Program-made: the position numbers and the translations under genes
Shown: positions 14,201 through 25,775 of the stretch, one piece after another
Numbering within the stretch: the stretch's first letter is position 1
Layout of the letters: every line of letters begins with the position of its first letter
From: Baylisascaris procyonis
Taxonomy: Eukaryota > Nematoda > Chromadorea > Rhabditida > Ascarididae
Direction: 5' to 3'
DNA: 64,000 bases
NCBI GenBank assembly: GCA_037389465.1
Contig: JAZARR010000212.1
Coordinates: 2,808,001-2,872,000 of the forward strand
Notes under the pieces: generated by a model
The model's input: only the letters and a program-made list of their open reading frames with translations
The model's database searches: none
Told to the model about the DNA's origin: nothing

Positions 14201-17200
14201 AAAAGCGAATGAACGCACCTTAGATTGCTGCTGAGAGGAGATCGAAGAAGAGAAATCACCAACCACGCCATTCGACAAAATCGGTGCCGACGATTCACTC
14301 GGCAGCTCAGTCTTGAACAAAAGTTCTTTTAAGCACTCAAGGAAATACAGCTTTACCATCGAATCATGAAATATTTTTGAATTAGGCACATTTTAAGGAT
14401 GCAACTCAGTCAGGTAATCCCAACCGCTGGCAGCTACGATAAGATATTAGAGCAGGATTCTAAGAAAAAACTATCAACTGGTGTTCCATGGTTAAGATAA
14501 ACGTGTGCCATCTGCACTGAGCAACAATTCAACGCTGACTGCAAACAATTTAGCACTGCATTGATTTCCGCGAAAAAACAAGGTTTAATTTGCAGTTCGC
14601 TGTTTGAAATGTGAATTCTCCGAATGAATCAATGAAGACCCACTCGAACGCCGCTAAATATTCTAAATATTTGCAAATACAAGCCATTTCGAAGGCGGCT
14701 AACAGAATGATCTCATTTGAACATCGCAATCATGGGACTGTGAGGAGCTTTTTCAACGGAAACGTTCAACCAGATGCAATGGATTATTTAATGCGAGAAA
14801 CAACTTCGAGGAGGAGCGAGAAACAACTTCGAGGAGGAACGACAAACTTGCAGAAGAAGCATAAAAGTGAACCTCAATTTTTGCAGAACGATTCATTGAA
14901 CGTGGCTTGGCGCTTGCCGTGAAAACGTCTTCGCCACGTTCGTCGCCTGCGTTTGCGGTCGACTCTACATGGAACCCGAATTGATATTCGGGTAGCGCAG
15001 AAGGACCATTCGAATCACCACCAGAAACGAACTCAACCGTATGCGACACTGGTGGCTGCTGCATCATTGATGCCAACGGCCTCGCCACAGACGTCTGCTT
15101 GGGACGAGTCGTCTGTTGCTGCGCAGGTTGTGCCGCTTGCTGTGGCTGAGATTGTTGCTGCTTAGGGGCAACTTGAGGAGTCGGCTTAGTGCCGATGCCG
15201 AGATCATTCTTCAACTGCGCTGTCCAATCAGCAGATGAGGTGTTCACGGTGCTCAACGCCGGCCGTTGTATTGTCGTCGTGGGCACCGTACTCGACACCT
15301 TAGCCACACTCGGCGACGTACTCATCATACCAGACATCGATGTGGGTGTCGCCGAAGCGCACTCATCGTCTCGTTCCGTATCCGCGTCTTGCGACGAAAC
15401 GGCACTTTGACCACTCGTCGAAACAACACCCTTGCTGCAGATGGAATACTCATAACGTTTCATACATCACTCTCTTTGGCATCTCAACTATTAACGACTA
15501 GCCTGACATAAACCAGTGCAATAGATAATGGAGAGTATTTTTTCTTTACAACACCCTTTTCCAAGAACATAGGTAATTCCTCCTTTCTCCGGAAATATAT
15601 GCACAGACAACCATTCTCGCCATGAAACGCACTTGCAACTTCTGCAAAAACAAAGGAAAAAAGTAAGCACATTCGGTTGCCTAATAGGAAACACTGGCTA
15701 AGGAATGATGAGATTTTTTACAGCGAAAACTAGGTGGATTTTTTTTTGTAGTGTAAACATCGGTTATGAGTCAATTTATCATTCACAAATCGAAAGCACT
15801 AATAAAACAACAAAGGACATTCGTACCCCCAAAAACATAATATTCAGTCCTCGGCCCATTTCTCCGCCTCAAAATATGCTGGCGCAAAGATTGACCAACA
15901 CTTTCCAAATGTGCATAACAGATATATGTTTTCCTTTTTTTTCTTATGAGTTCGGTACGGGAAACATTGTTCTCGGTTTATGAGGCTTGATGCGTCTAAA
16001 CATGGTGATGAAGAAACTAAAGCGGATAGAAATATGTTAGCGGCTTTCATGAATATTTACCGGGTGACAGGGCAATTCGCGTCCCGAAAACTTCACTAGT
16101 GAAGATAATCTATACTTGCGTGGCTATTAATTCACTTCAAAAAACTGATTAGTGGATAGCCTCTGAACTACGAAAATGTCAGATACAACATAGTGTTTTG
16201 TCCTCCTTGTTTTTATTGCGGAATGAGACATATCACTCGGAAATTAAAATCATTCGCCATTCACCACATCAACCGAACCTTGAGACAAATGATTTGCACC
16301 CTCACAGTTATCTGGACAAGTAAGAGAGGAAGAAGCACACGGAAAAGGGGGGGGGAGTGGAAATGTCGTGGAATAGTTCCGCAGTCCCAATGATCTAGAT
16401 TTCAAAGGTCGTCACATAAAACAGCTGCAATGCACAAATAACATTCGGTGAGTGCGATGATGCTCGGTTTAAATAAAAATGTCAAAGCTTACCGAAGTCA
16501 TTACTATTTCAAACTGGACGCCGCAAGAAAAAAGAAAGATGAAATAATGGGATGGAAATCTGCCTCACAATGCTTCCGGGTTAAGACGGCGGGAAAACGA
16601 AATCCCACTCACACACACAAAAAAGTTTATAATCCAATCGTGGTAGGTACAACATAAATGCGCTAAACACTTTCATGAGATTCTTATAAATACGTTATGA
16701 AAGTTTCTTTGATGTTTCATGCTTTTTAGGCAAGATAAGCGTTCACGTATGAACAAAACCATCAACGAGCAAAAACGGGTTATTTCCGGGGAACCGTGAA
16801 ACCCATAAGTGTAGAATAAATTTCACAGTCTTATGGCTCTGCCAATCCATGCCTACCTAAAATAAAGGCAGCAATATTTACGGATAAAAGTTGACCTTCA
16901 ATAGTCGCAGTAATTGCACTTCCGCGCAACCCTAATACTTGGCTGACAAAAATCATCAACTTAAATTATTTGACTTGCTCCGATTTCCGCACAGTTATCT
17001 TAGTAGAAAAAATCGAACCAAACTTTCGAGACGAACAAGAGAAAAAAGTGAAGCCAATAACTCACAAGAAAAATTAATGGACAAACCCTCTAATGTACGT
17101 ACTATCGCAACATTCAATCCACAATAAAACTGATTTCAATACTATGCGTCGAAAGTGCACTTGAGTTAATGATTAGTTATAATGATATGTGTTCCATGCA

Positions 17201-20200
17201 GCGAGTAGATATTATGTATCGAAACTATGAATTAATGTAAATGTGTTCACTCACTTTTGGTATAATGAGCTGAGGTTATCAAGAGTGGGCTGAGTGACTG
17301 AATTGGTAGGAGGTGCTGCTGCGCTACCAAGTGAGGAATTCAACGAAGTGTTCGCACTGCTCTTTGGCACAGATACACTCTCCTTGCTCTTGCTAGCCCC
17401 TGCCGCCGCAACAGCAGCAAAAGATATAGGTGCCGAAGCAGAACATGAACTGGTCCCTCCAACTCCAGAAGATGTATTCAACGTTGGGGGAGACGGTGGT
17501 GTTGCATCGTCGCGACGCGAGAACACCAACGTCCCAGCAGTTTTCTAAAAGATTGCTTAACTTAGCTTTTAAATTGAATCTCGGTCAATAGGGTCTTTAA
17601 GATAAGAGAAAAGAGTGAGCATAAACAGGTCAATAATCAGTCATACTGGAATCGAATCGCTTTTCACTCTTTGTTCGATGCAGTGCGGAAGAATTTACAG
17701 AAATAAGATTTTGGGTTTCGCAGCTAATTCTCTGATTTTATAAGAGCATAAATTCGGAACGGATATAATACGAGATAAGGCCATCCTCTTTCCATCCAAC
17801 TCGCCCCGTAAAGCCTCGTCGTTCGATGATGCTGAGCTAGCGTTGATAAAACATCGAGGAACACTTTGCCTAATGTCCACAAACCCGTGAATTCGATCGA
17901 TGCTGTTTGAAACAACATTATCGAGCTCATCCCTTCTGTCCAGTTCAACAATGGCAGCCGTACAACCACACCGTGCTCAGTGCGGATTACCTTCAGGTAG
18001 CTATAAAGACTGAATGCATTTCACTGGTGTCACCGTTATGGAAAGAAATGTTATTGTTAAAGAAGACAGAGAGAAGTTGAGACTTCTACTGTTTTAAAAT
18101 TGTGCATTGTTTCACAACATTATTTTTTACATTGGCCTTCTTATGTTCAAAAACGTTTGCTTTTTCAAGAGATACAGATAAGACCCTTGAAATCTTAATT
18201 TCTAATATGCGCAATGTACTCAAAATTTAAATTATCTGATGAATTAATGGCTAATCGAACTTAAGCGGTGTGATTACTGAACGCACCTGTGCCTTATCAC
18301 TGACAAAACAAATCAGATTAAAAATTATCATATCAGTTTATAGTTTTACAATCATTAAATTGTTGAAAAAATGAAACGCAAAGCTTGGGTAAGTAAACGT
18401 TGAAGCAGAAATAATGCAATTAGCAAAATAAATTGCTAAAAGATAAGGGGGAAATGCGATTTCGATTGCTTACCCAATCTGTATCTTCAGGAACGTCATC
18501 TACAGAGTTAGTGCTCGCATTCGTCCATTCTTTGCTACTATCGTTTTTAGTGGCTTGCGAATTATCCCAAACATTGCTCGCTCCACTCGCACTCCCAGAC
18601 TGAAGTATGCCTGACTGCTGATAACCCCCCCTACCCATAAACGCTCCTCGTCCACCACCTCTTGCGCCTCCTCGAAATCCACCTCGACCTCGTTCGGAAC
18701 CTCGTCCCCGACCTGAGCCTGAAGATGGATAAGTTTACTTTTTATTTTTTCAGCACGTCAATCACGACGAAAAAAAGCAACGCAATATCGAATTCTTTCG
18801 CCCGTAGTACTATGTTTTCAAAAGACCCAACATTTCTCTGAAGGCAAACATTCTACTTGCCTTGAGTGCTTTTCATGGCGAAAAAATTACTTTCCAAAGA
18901 AAAATCTTTGCCATCTTTTTTTTTTTTTTTTAAATAAACACGGTACGTATGCGTATGGTTGCAATCAATGAAACGTAACAATAGTGAAAGTAAAACGTCA
19001 AAAACCTCGAAATCCGTTGCAATATGCAAATGAACATCGAACACAAAAGCATCCCGTATAATAATAATCTAGTGAACGTACCAAAGGCATAACGTTACTC
19101 GTCACACAAAAATATGAATAGAGTATACAATTAATCGTACCAGAGAAATTATTGGCACTTCGTGTCAAATGATTGCGATTTCTATGTGCGGAAGAAAGCT
19201 CTTCGGCCCTCTCTTCAGCTTCAGCTCGTTTTGCACGACGACTCTTTTGCTCTTTCCAAACACTCTCATCGGAATATGCCTCCTCCAATATCGCATTCAC
19301 TGCCTCCTCAACGTTGTTATCTGTATCGTACAACGCTATTTCTGCCTGACTTACAGTGCATCGCGTTGTCTCTACCACCTGAAATATGCAACAATTCTTA
19401 TCTAACCCCTCGAATTGAACTTCAAGACAGGATCATCGACTACTTGGATCAGTGATTGAAATTTCTGATGAATTCAGCGAGAATACGGAATATGTGACAG
19501 CATTCTCAATCATCGGCTTTCAAAAATTCCAAAGAAAGCAAGAGAAAAATATTTATGCAATGGATAGGACTGTCATTCATCCAGATGAAATAAGTGCATA
19601 TTGTGCCAGAGCTGAATCAGGGTTTTAGAAGTTAGGATGGGGGAGGGAGGGGGTGAGGAACCTGTGGGCCTCAACATCATCATCATCCTGCTATGAACGT
19701 CGTAGAGGCCCTGGCCTATGGCTACCCCTGGGAGGACAACTTACAACAGTCTTACGATTTTCTCTTGATCAGAAATGTCTCCAGCTCAATCTCACCTTCG
19801 ACCAGACTTTACGCCATTGCCATCGTACTGCATGAGCTTCACAAAACACCCTGTAGGAAAACTTTGATTGCGTTTATATGAGAATTACTTACTAGCCTCC
19901 CAAGGAACCATTTTTTATCAGCAAAAGTTCACATTTCTTCCGTTTTGGCGTCCCTAAAAAAGTGGACTCAAGCGACCATCGAAAGAGAAGCTATGCGCAA
20001 AGCGGTTTGGTGCACAGTCATTATAGTACCTGTTCTCTGCCCAATTCCTAACAATTGCACACGTAAACTAAAAGACTAAAAGAATACAGGTGTGCCCGGT
20101 AAGAAAGATAAGAACCACAAGAACGATGATGCATTCAACGCTCCACTCATTCAGCGTCTGAATAACTGCGCTGAGAATTACAACATAAAAGAAATCAAAT

Positions 20201-21406
20201 GGCACCACGGCCCTTACAAACAAATATACTTTTCATACAAAGATAAATTGTACTTTCCATTGTTTAGTGCACCTTCAATTTGCACCTACATTTCTCCCCT
20301 TTGCCCTGAGGTGGCAACTGAGAAGTCCGTGTATTTGCGTTTTAAGGAATGACCTGCTTATAGGTTCATGTAAGTTAAACAAACAATGCACTCGCTATCA
20401 CTCAAGGCTACAAACTGTGCAAGCCCACCTTAAGAAATTACAGTGCGAAAAGTTTTAGAAGCAATTCAACGGAGCAATTGAAACATAAGTTGCGACTGAT
20501 TTGATTATTGTGTTGCACATACACACAGCAGCAGGTAACGATGACATCGAGTCAGAGTCACTGCACAATGAATCATCATTTCATATGAGAAAAAACCAGC
20601 TTCAGTGCCTTTCAACCGTTGAGGCAGTGTTGCACTTCAAGCCGTTGAACTCATGCAATACATACCTAGACAACTCAAGTTATTATGCCCGTTATACTCT
20701 TGCTACGGCACAATAACGCGATGGGTGTTCACGCTGCACAACTCTGTCTATAAACGAGTTGAAAACAACATCGATGCGGCTTATATTAGTAATCATAAAC
20801 GTTCAGATAAAGAAGCAACTCTTACGAACACAAATTAATGGAGAATTAGACCTGTATTAAAGTGAACTTCCTACACATGCAAATGTTCTTAACGAGGACA
20901 AATATGAACTGAGTGCAGCTCGGATCCGTCAAACAGAACAAAACATCTTTGATGGAGATAGCCCATCAACCAATGTCGACATAAATCTGTGTTCGCATGT
21001 TCATAACTCTCATCTAGAGCTGTTTGCGAATCACTGATGGTTATTCCAGTCGTCTGTTTCGCCTAAAGCCAAAAAGATGGAAAAGGGATTTCATAGAGAA
21101 AAAGATGGACATTGAAGAAATGAAAAATGACAGCGACAAAAACAACAACTATCACAGGCAATCTTCATCGTATCTGGAAGTAAAATTTATAAGATTCCTT
21201 CAACGAACTTTTGCTGTGAATGAACGTCGATTAGCGAAAAAAAAAAGAGATGAAACTTTCAATGAGAAGTTCACCTTTTTGATCAATTTCTGAACATTCG
21301 CACGGTCGTCATCGACGGAGCTAACATCTTGCGTGATTCTGGCTAGTCGCAATTGATCTTGCGTGGCACGTATTTTCTGGTCGCTCGTCTCTCCTCTTCC
21401 ACCCAT
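5216..21406 (-). CDS. UBAP2L-like: UBAP2/UBAP2L/Lingerer orthologue, complete 12-exon gene
   Basis: Exons, 5' to 3' on the minus strand: 21406-21275, 19378-19141, 18718-18474, 17544-17255, 15434-14969, 14311-14219, 13265-13077, 12447-12312, 11568-11420, 9590-9384, 6287-6126, 5419-5216 (TAG). All joins are phase-consistent and give about 836 residues, shorter than vertebrate UBAP2L (about 1,090). Residues about 14-80 match the UBAP2 N-terminus: an RATQDQLRLARI helix, then a UBA domain (EIALYDTDNNVEEAVNAILE). An RGG box follows (GRGRGSERGRGGFRGG), then a DW motif, Ser/Ala/Pro-rich linkers, and the family FG motif (LPEYQFGFH) in the large exon, equivalent to VQFGALEFG in UBAP2L. The C-terminus is Q/P/Y-rich. 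UBAP2L-family proteins act in stress-granule and ribonucleoprotein biology and in ubiquitin-linked processes, and Lingerer is a growth regulator in Drosophila. Extra small exons in the long introns cannot be excluded. Confidence 0.9.
10538..10565. repeat. Perfect 11-bp hairpin in a UBAP2L-like intron
   Basis: TAAGCATCCGA at 10538-10548 pairs perfectly with TCGGATGCTTA at 10555-10565, leaving a six-base loop. It sits in the intron between the exons at 11568-11420 and 9590-9384. No gene or element boundary is visible around it. Confidence 0.6.
14796..14847. repeat. Short tandem direct repeat (2 x about 24 bp)
   Basis: The segment GAAACAACTTCGAGGAGGA occurs twice in a row. It lies in the intron immediately downstream (minus-strand sense) of the large UBAP2L-like exon. 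The two copies differ by a few bases. Confidence 0.55.
19141..19378 (-). other. UBA-domain exon of the UBAP2L-like gene
   Basis: This exon carries the ubiquitin-associated domain. The second helix has acidic and hydrophobic residues (LYDTDNNVEEAVNAIL) that align with ALHDCNGDVNRAINVLLE of vertebrate UBAP2, including the small-acidic turn and the A-I-N-x-L/I-L helix. A Lys/Arg/Glu-rich stretch follows, as in the vertebrate proteins, before the RGG exon. The acceptor TATTTCAG and the donor CTG|GTACGA are both clear. Confidence 0.88.
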
Positions 21407-24400
21407 TGCCTTTCTCAGCAGCCTTTAAATAAACCTTAAATCATTTTCCAATTATGTGACAAGCAACATGAATACAATAATCGCATACAGAAGTATGAAA
21501 GCACCGTATAAAGTAAGCTGGACGATTCAGTTGTCGGCGTTCAATAAGCATAATGGAATGCTAATGATTACACACTTCTTGTAGACATGAAAATGAATTC
21601 AATGCGATAATGCACAATTACTGTAATTCAACGACGCAAAAAAAGAAAAACGTGATCTTGGTCGAATTTAGGAAGACGTCGCAATGTCATCCCTAATTCG
21701 AAGCAGAAACTAAGCATTTATCTCAGTCATATTTTCCTATTGCCTCTTATTCACTATAATGCGACAACACCAAACGACAATTGAAATCGTTGTTAAATAT
21801 CTCAAAACGTTATCCACAAGTGACATAAATATCCGCAAACGACGTGTGCATCCTAAACATCTGTTGTTACCTGAACTTCCGGACGAGAGCAATTCCACGA
21901 ACCCATTACGGTATATTAACAAACCGCACACACAAATTTTGTTGGTTGGTGTGATGCTAACTAGGCCATCACCAGATTATACCGGCCAGGAATGCAATTC
22001 ACTGCGAGCATCGAAAAGCGAGAATTAAAAGTTGTACAAATTTGTGAAGTCGACGCGTTTTTCTATTTAGCTGTCTGGCATCTATCAAAAAGCGATGTAT
22101 TTGATAAAAAAAAGGAAGCGGCACAACCGATAATATGAACTGCAAATTATTCCTATAATTTTTGTTAACTTCCATATGTTTTTTTTTTTAAACACACGAA
22201 TAACTTAATTTTCAGAAGATTACATAATCATTCACACCGTGATGTTTGGGTGGATGTGGTATCATCGTCTATCCCCTTCCTTCTCCCACCCTCTAACCTA
22301 TACATCTCTTTCTCTCTTGCGCCACGTGTCGTCCTAGAAGTGAACAACGAATCTCGAGAACCGGATGAACGACAAATGTTGAAACATTTGCACGAACTAT
22401 ACAATGCTAGACTACACTCAAAAGCATTACATTTCCCATCACCACAACCTCAACACATACAATAACGTGCATTCGGGTAAAACCGAACCACACAGCACTC
22501 CAACGAAATAAGTACCTGCGCGCGCGTATCTTGGCTCATACTCAACATTTTGACGCGTGTAGCGTCATTTGTGAAGTGTCTAATTCAAATACAATCGTTA
22601 GGTTTATTGCTGATCGACTTGTATTTTGATCGCTAAGCGATACTTCGATATGGAGTATTTTTTTGACAATAGATTGTTACATAATTGATATTCGAAAAGT
22701 TGGATTATCTCTGAATGATGGGGTTATATTAGTTGCTTATTACGGTATAAAAACTTAATGACTAAGCGTTGTGATAATACTAATGAATACAACAGCCGTA
22801 TAGCTGCTCTCAGAAATGAGCAAAACGTTGACGAGCTTTGCTTCTGCTGTTATGAATTGCGTTTGCTAATTGCATAGGTATGGGTTGTTTTTAGTAGGGT
22901 GGTGAGGGATAAAGATGTTTGTTGTACGGGGAATAAGGAGTAGGATAATAGTAACTCTAGTAACGTACTGTAATCAGTCTAAAAAATGATAGAAATGACC
23001 GTAATGGACAAAGCATTAACCTCAATGATTTCATAAGGGTGGTAAGATTCCTAAAGAATGGGAACTAAATTAGTACAAATGGTATTGCAGATTCTTTTCT
23101 TTTAGAATTTCAAGAGAGCGCTACATTTTGCATAAACCTTTCGAGTATCTACGATATCAGTGGCAGTATTTATCTTTAAGAATCCACTGGGTGGATAGAA
23201 GGAGATCACCAACCAATCTCTTTCAATTCCCTTCCCCAACCCTTTCCCCCCTCCCCTCTCCCTCCCTCCACTCCTCTACCAAAATAGACGAGATTCTTTT
23301 CTATTGAGTATTAGAAATTTCACTTATATGAAAATTTATTGCTCATTGAAAGCATTTTATGGATTCCACTCACTTTTTTTAAATGTTTTTTTTTTTTTTT
23401 GAATCTCTGACGTTCTCATATTATCCATTATCTTCTTTTCTCTCTCATCTATTAAACGACTTATTAAGTATAGTCAACTAACTCATTATTGGATTAATTT
23501 TTATTACTGAAATTTTATTTAAATACAAATTTAATTCCAAATTCTACTTCTTTAAATTTTCAAAAAAAAAGCGTTCATTTCAATTTTTATCATCTATTAT
23601 AAAATAAAAGTTTAACTCAGCAAACGATATTAATAAAGCAAAAAAAAAAAAATAGTTAACTAGTGACTCAGAATTTTAGAGACTCAGAATAAGCGACTTT
23701 TAGAGACTTTTCAGGCTTAAAATAGTATAGGTGATAAGCGAGAGATTTGAGGCCATATTTGCCAAGCACAAATATTTTCAAAGAAACACCATAGCGGTAA
23801 AACATTCCCACCTGTGATAATAATGTTACATTCCACGCTGGCAAAGCCGAAACTTGTTTTTCTCTTTTCTTTTGTTTACAATGAGTACCTTGATGTCCTC
23901 TCAGGCAGTAAAATATTTTAAATTGGTTGTATAATAAGCAGACAATCGAAAAGGCTTAACTAGACGACTCTCATCCCAAAACTCCAAAATCCCAAGCTGC
24001 TGGTGTCCCGAAGATTTTCAGAGCTGAGGTTGGAATTGTCCATAGAACTCATAAAATTTCTTGAGTAGAGTAGGTTTGAGCTTCTTTGCAATTGAATGAC
24101 TACCCTTAGGAGCGTCCAAATAGTCAGTTCATTGTTGAGGTGGTTCGAGTCTTTTTCTTAAGCGGAACGAGTGGGGATGGTGAAGGGGAGGCTGAAAATT
24201 GTGGCAGATCTTCTAATTTTCCATAAATATACGATGGTTAGAGTGCTTCTAAAGGGACAACAATTCTTCCACACTGATTAGGTCATAGCGTTTCTTAAAC
24301 AAGCCTCACTTTCAGTACTTTTATGTTCCAAGACCCTCAATAACGAATTGTGATCGTGATTTGAACATTGCCAAAGGGAGGCTGTTAGTTGCACAGGTTG

Positions 24401-25775
24401 AACCCTTCATTGTAAATTACCCACACTCAAGTTCTTTTGTTTTCACAGATCGAATTCAGTCTCAAAATGAAAGTTTTATGCTAGACAATTGCTGCATTTG
24501 GTTCATTTCGCACTTTTGAATCGTAGTTCTTTGGCATAAAGATAACGTTCGAATCGTCGTGACCCATAAATGACTCCTAGTAAGCGTATCAGTTGAAGAC
24601 TCATCCAAGGAGCCTACATCTATATAGAAAGTGGAAGAAAAAGTAAACGGACAGAGGCTTAAGATGCTTTGGGATCGAACTGTTTACACTTTAGTTCCAA
24701 ACCGTCGGAGCTTCCCGGACTTCAGAATTCCTGTAGAATCCTTGGGCCGGACCGAACTTCAAGCCTTTCCGAAAATCATCGAGTCGCATTCAAGCTCGGG
24801 TCGCTTAGAGCTTCGAGATCAAAACTGTTGAGGCGAGAGTAGATCTAAGTTTTTGGACTTACAAATGACTACTATATGCATATATCTGCTCGGAAAATTG
24901 TCACAAATTTGTTGTAAAACTTTTTGTGGAATAAGCTTGTAGTCCATTGTATACTCTTAATCCTTATCAGATTTGGTTGTAGTACATTTGACTGGCAACA
25001 AGTGGAAGCCTTCCCCACAGGATGAATTTCCCGGGTTGCGCTTCATCACGCTTTCTGAATAACATTTCTATAGAGCGCATCCCAGAAATCGCATATATTT
25101 GAGCCAAATTCATGGATGTAGGATTGAGTTCGACCTCGAAAAATTTCTATTCCGTTATGAACTTCTCAGGTCGGCTTTGCTTAACTCATCGTATATAGAA
25201 GTGATTTTGCCACTCTCAATCCACATACGAAGTTTAAACACTCACTTTTTGTTAGAGTGAGAAGCGATCACTTCGTGATGAATGAAACTTGAGGGATGTA
25301 AAAATCGGAAACTGAATGAAATCCTAATTCTATTAGCGAATAGCGAGATGATGCCTTGCTGAAATGTTTTTTATTTACGCGATATAAGTAATAGTCTTGC
25401 TAATTGCAATAAAATCAACGCAATATCACTGTTGCTGTTATTATTTGCAGTATCCTTCGACAGTTGAGCACTACTGAAGCATGAGGAATGCTGCATACCG
25501 TTGTGCACATTTCTTTCACATAGTTTTAGCGGTTTAGTAATTGTGTTCAGTGATTGCCGAATGATATTCTTTACCGATCGTTCGTTTTACTTCTTGCGAT
25601 TGATCTAGTCATTACGCAGTTGTGCCATTCCAACTTGTAGAAGCATTATAAATAGTACGTTTCATTCAGATGTTTACTAATTTGTTGCGAAAATTGTGTT
25701 ATGTTTTTTGATGCTTTGAATTCACTTAGTTCCTCTTCTTTGTATTCACTGTATTATTCAATTTCAACATTTCAG
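21407..25775. other. Divergent intergenic region between UBAP2L-like and TAF4
   Basis: This 4.4 kb stretch separates two genes read away from each other, so promoters and 5' exons for both should lie here. I found no supported coding exon. It contains poly-A/T tracts (about 22178-22191, 23387-23400 and 23640-23653) and a C/T-rich stretch around 23224-23275. Several short open frames, such as 22250-22465 and 24631-24831, show no recognisable domain. Confidence 0.5.
25762..25775 (+). promoter_or_regulatory. Trans-splice (or splice) acceptor abutting the TAF4 ATG
   Basis: The pyrimidine-rich CAACATTTCAG ends at 25775 and the TAF4 ATG begins at the next base. A TTTCAG immediately before a start codon, with no coding exon in front, is the typical nematode spliced-leader acceptor. 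An untranslated cis exon upstream is the alternative. Confidence 0.5.

Noticed and set aside
17695..17969. Two overlapping minus-strand open frames between UBAP2L-like exons 3 and 4
   Set aside because: Exon 3 ends DW and exon 4 begins KTAGTLVF in matching phase, which aligns with the DW-to-TKIFTAS region of UBAP2L. Inserting this frame would break that match.
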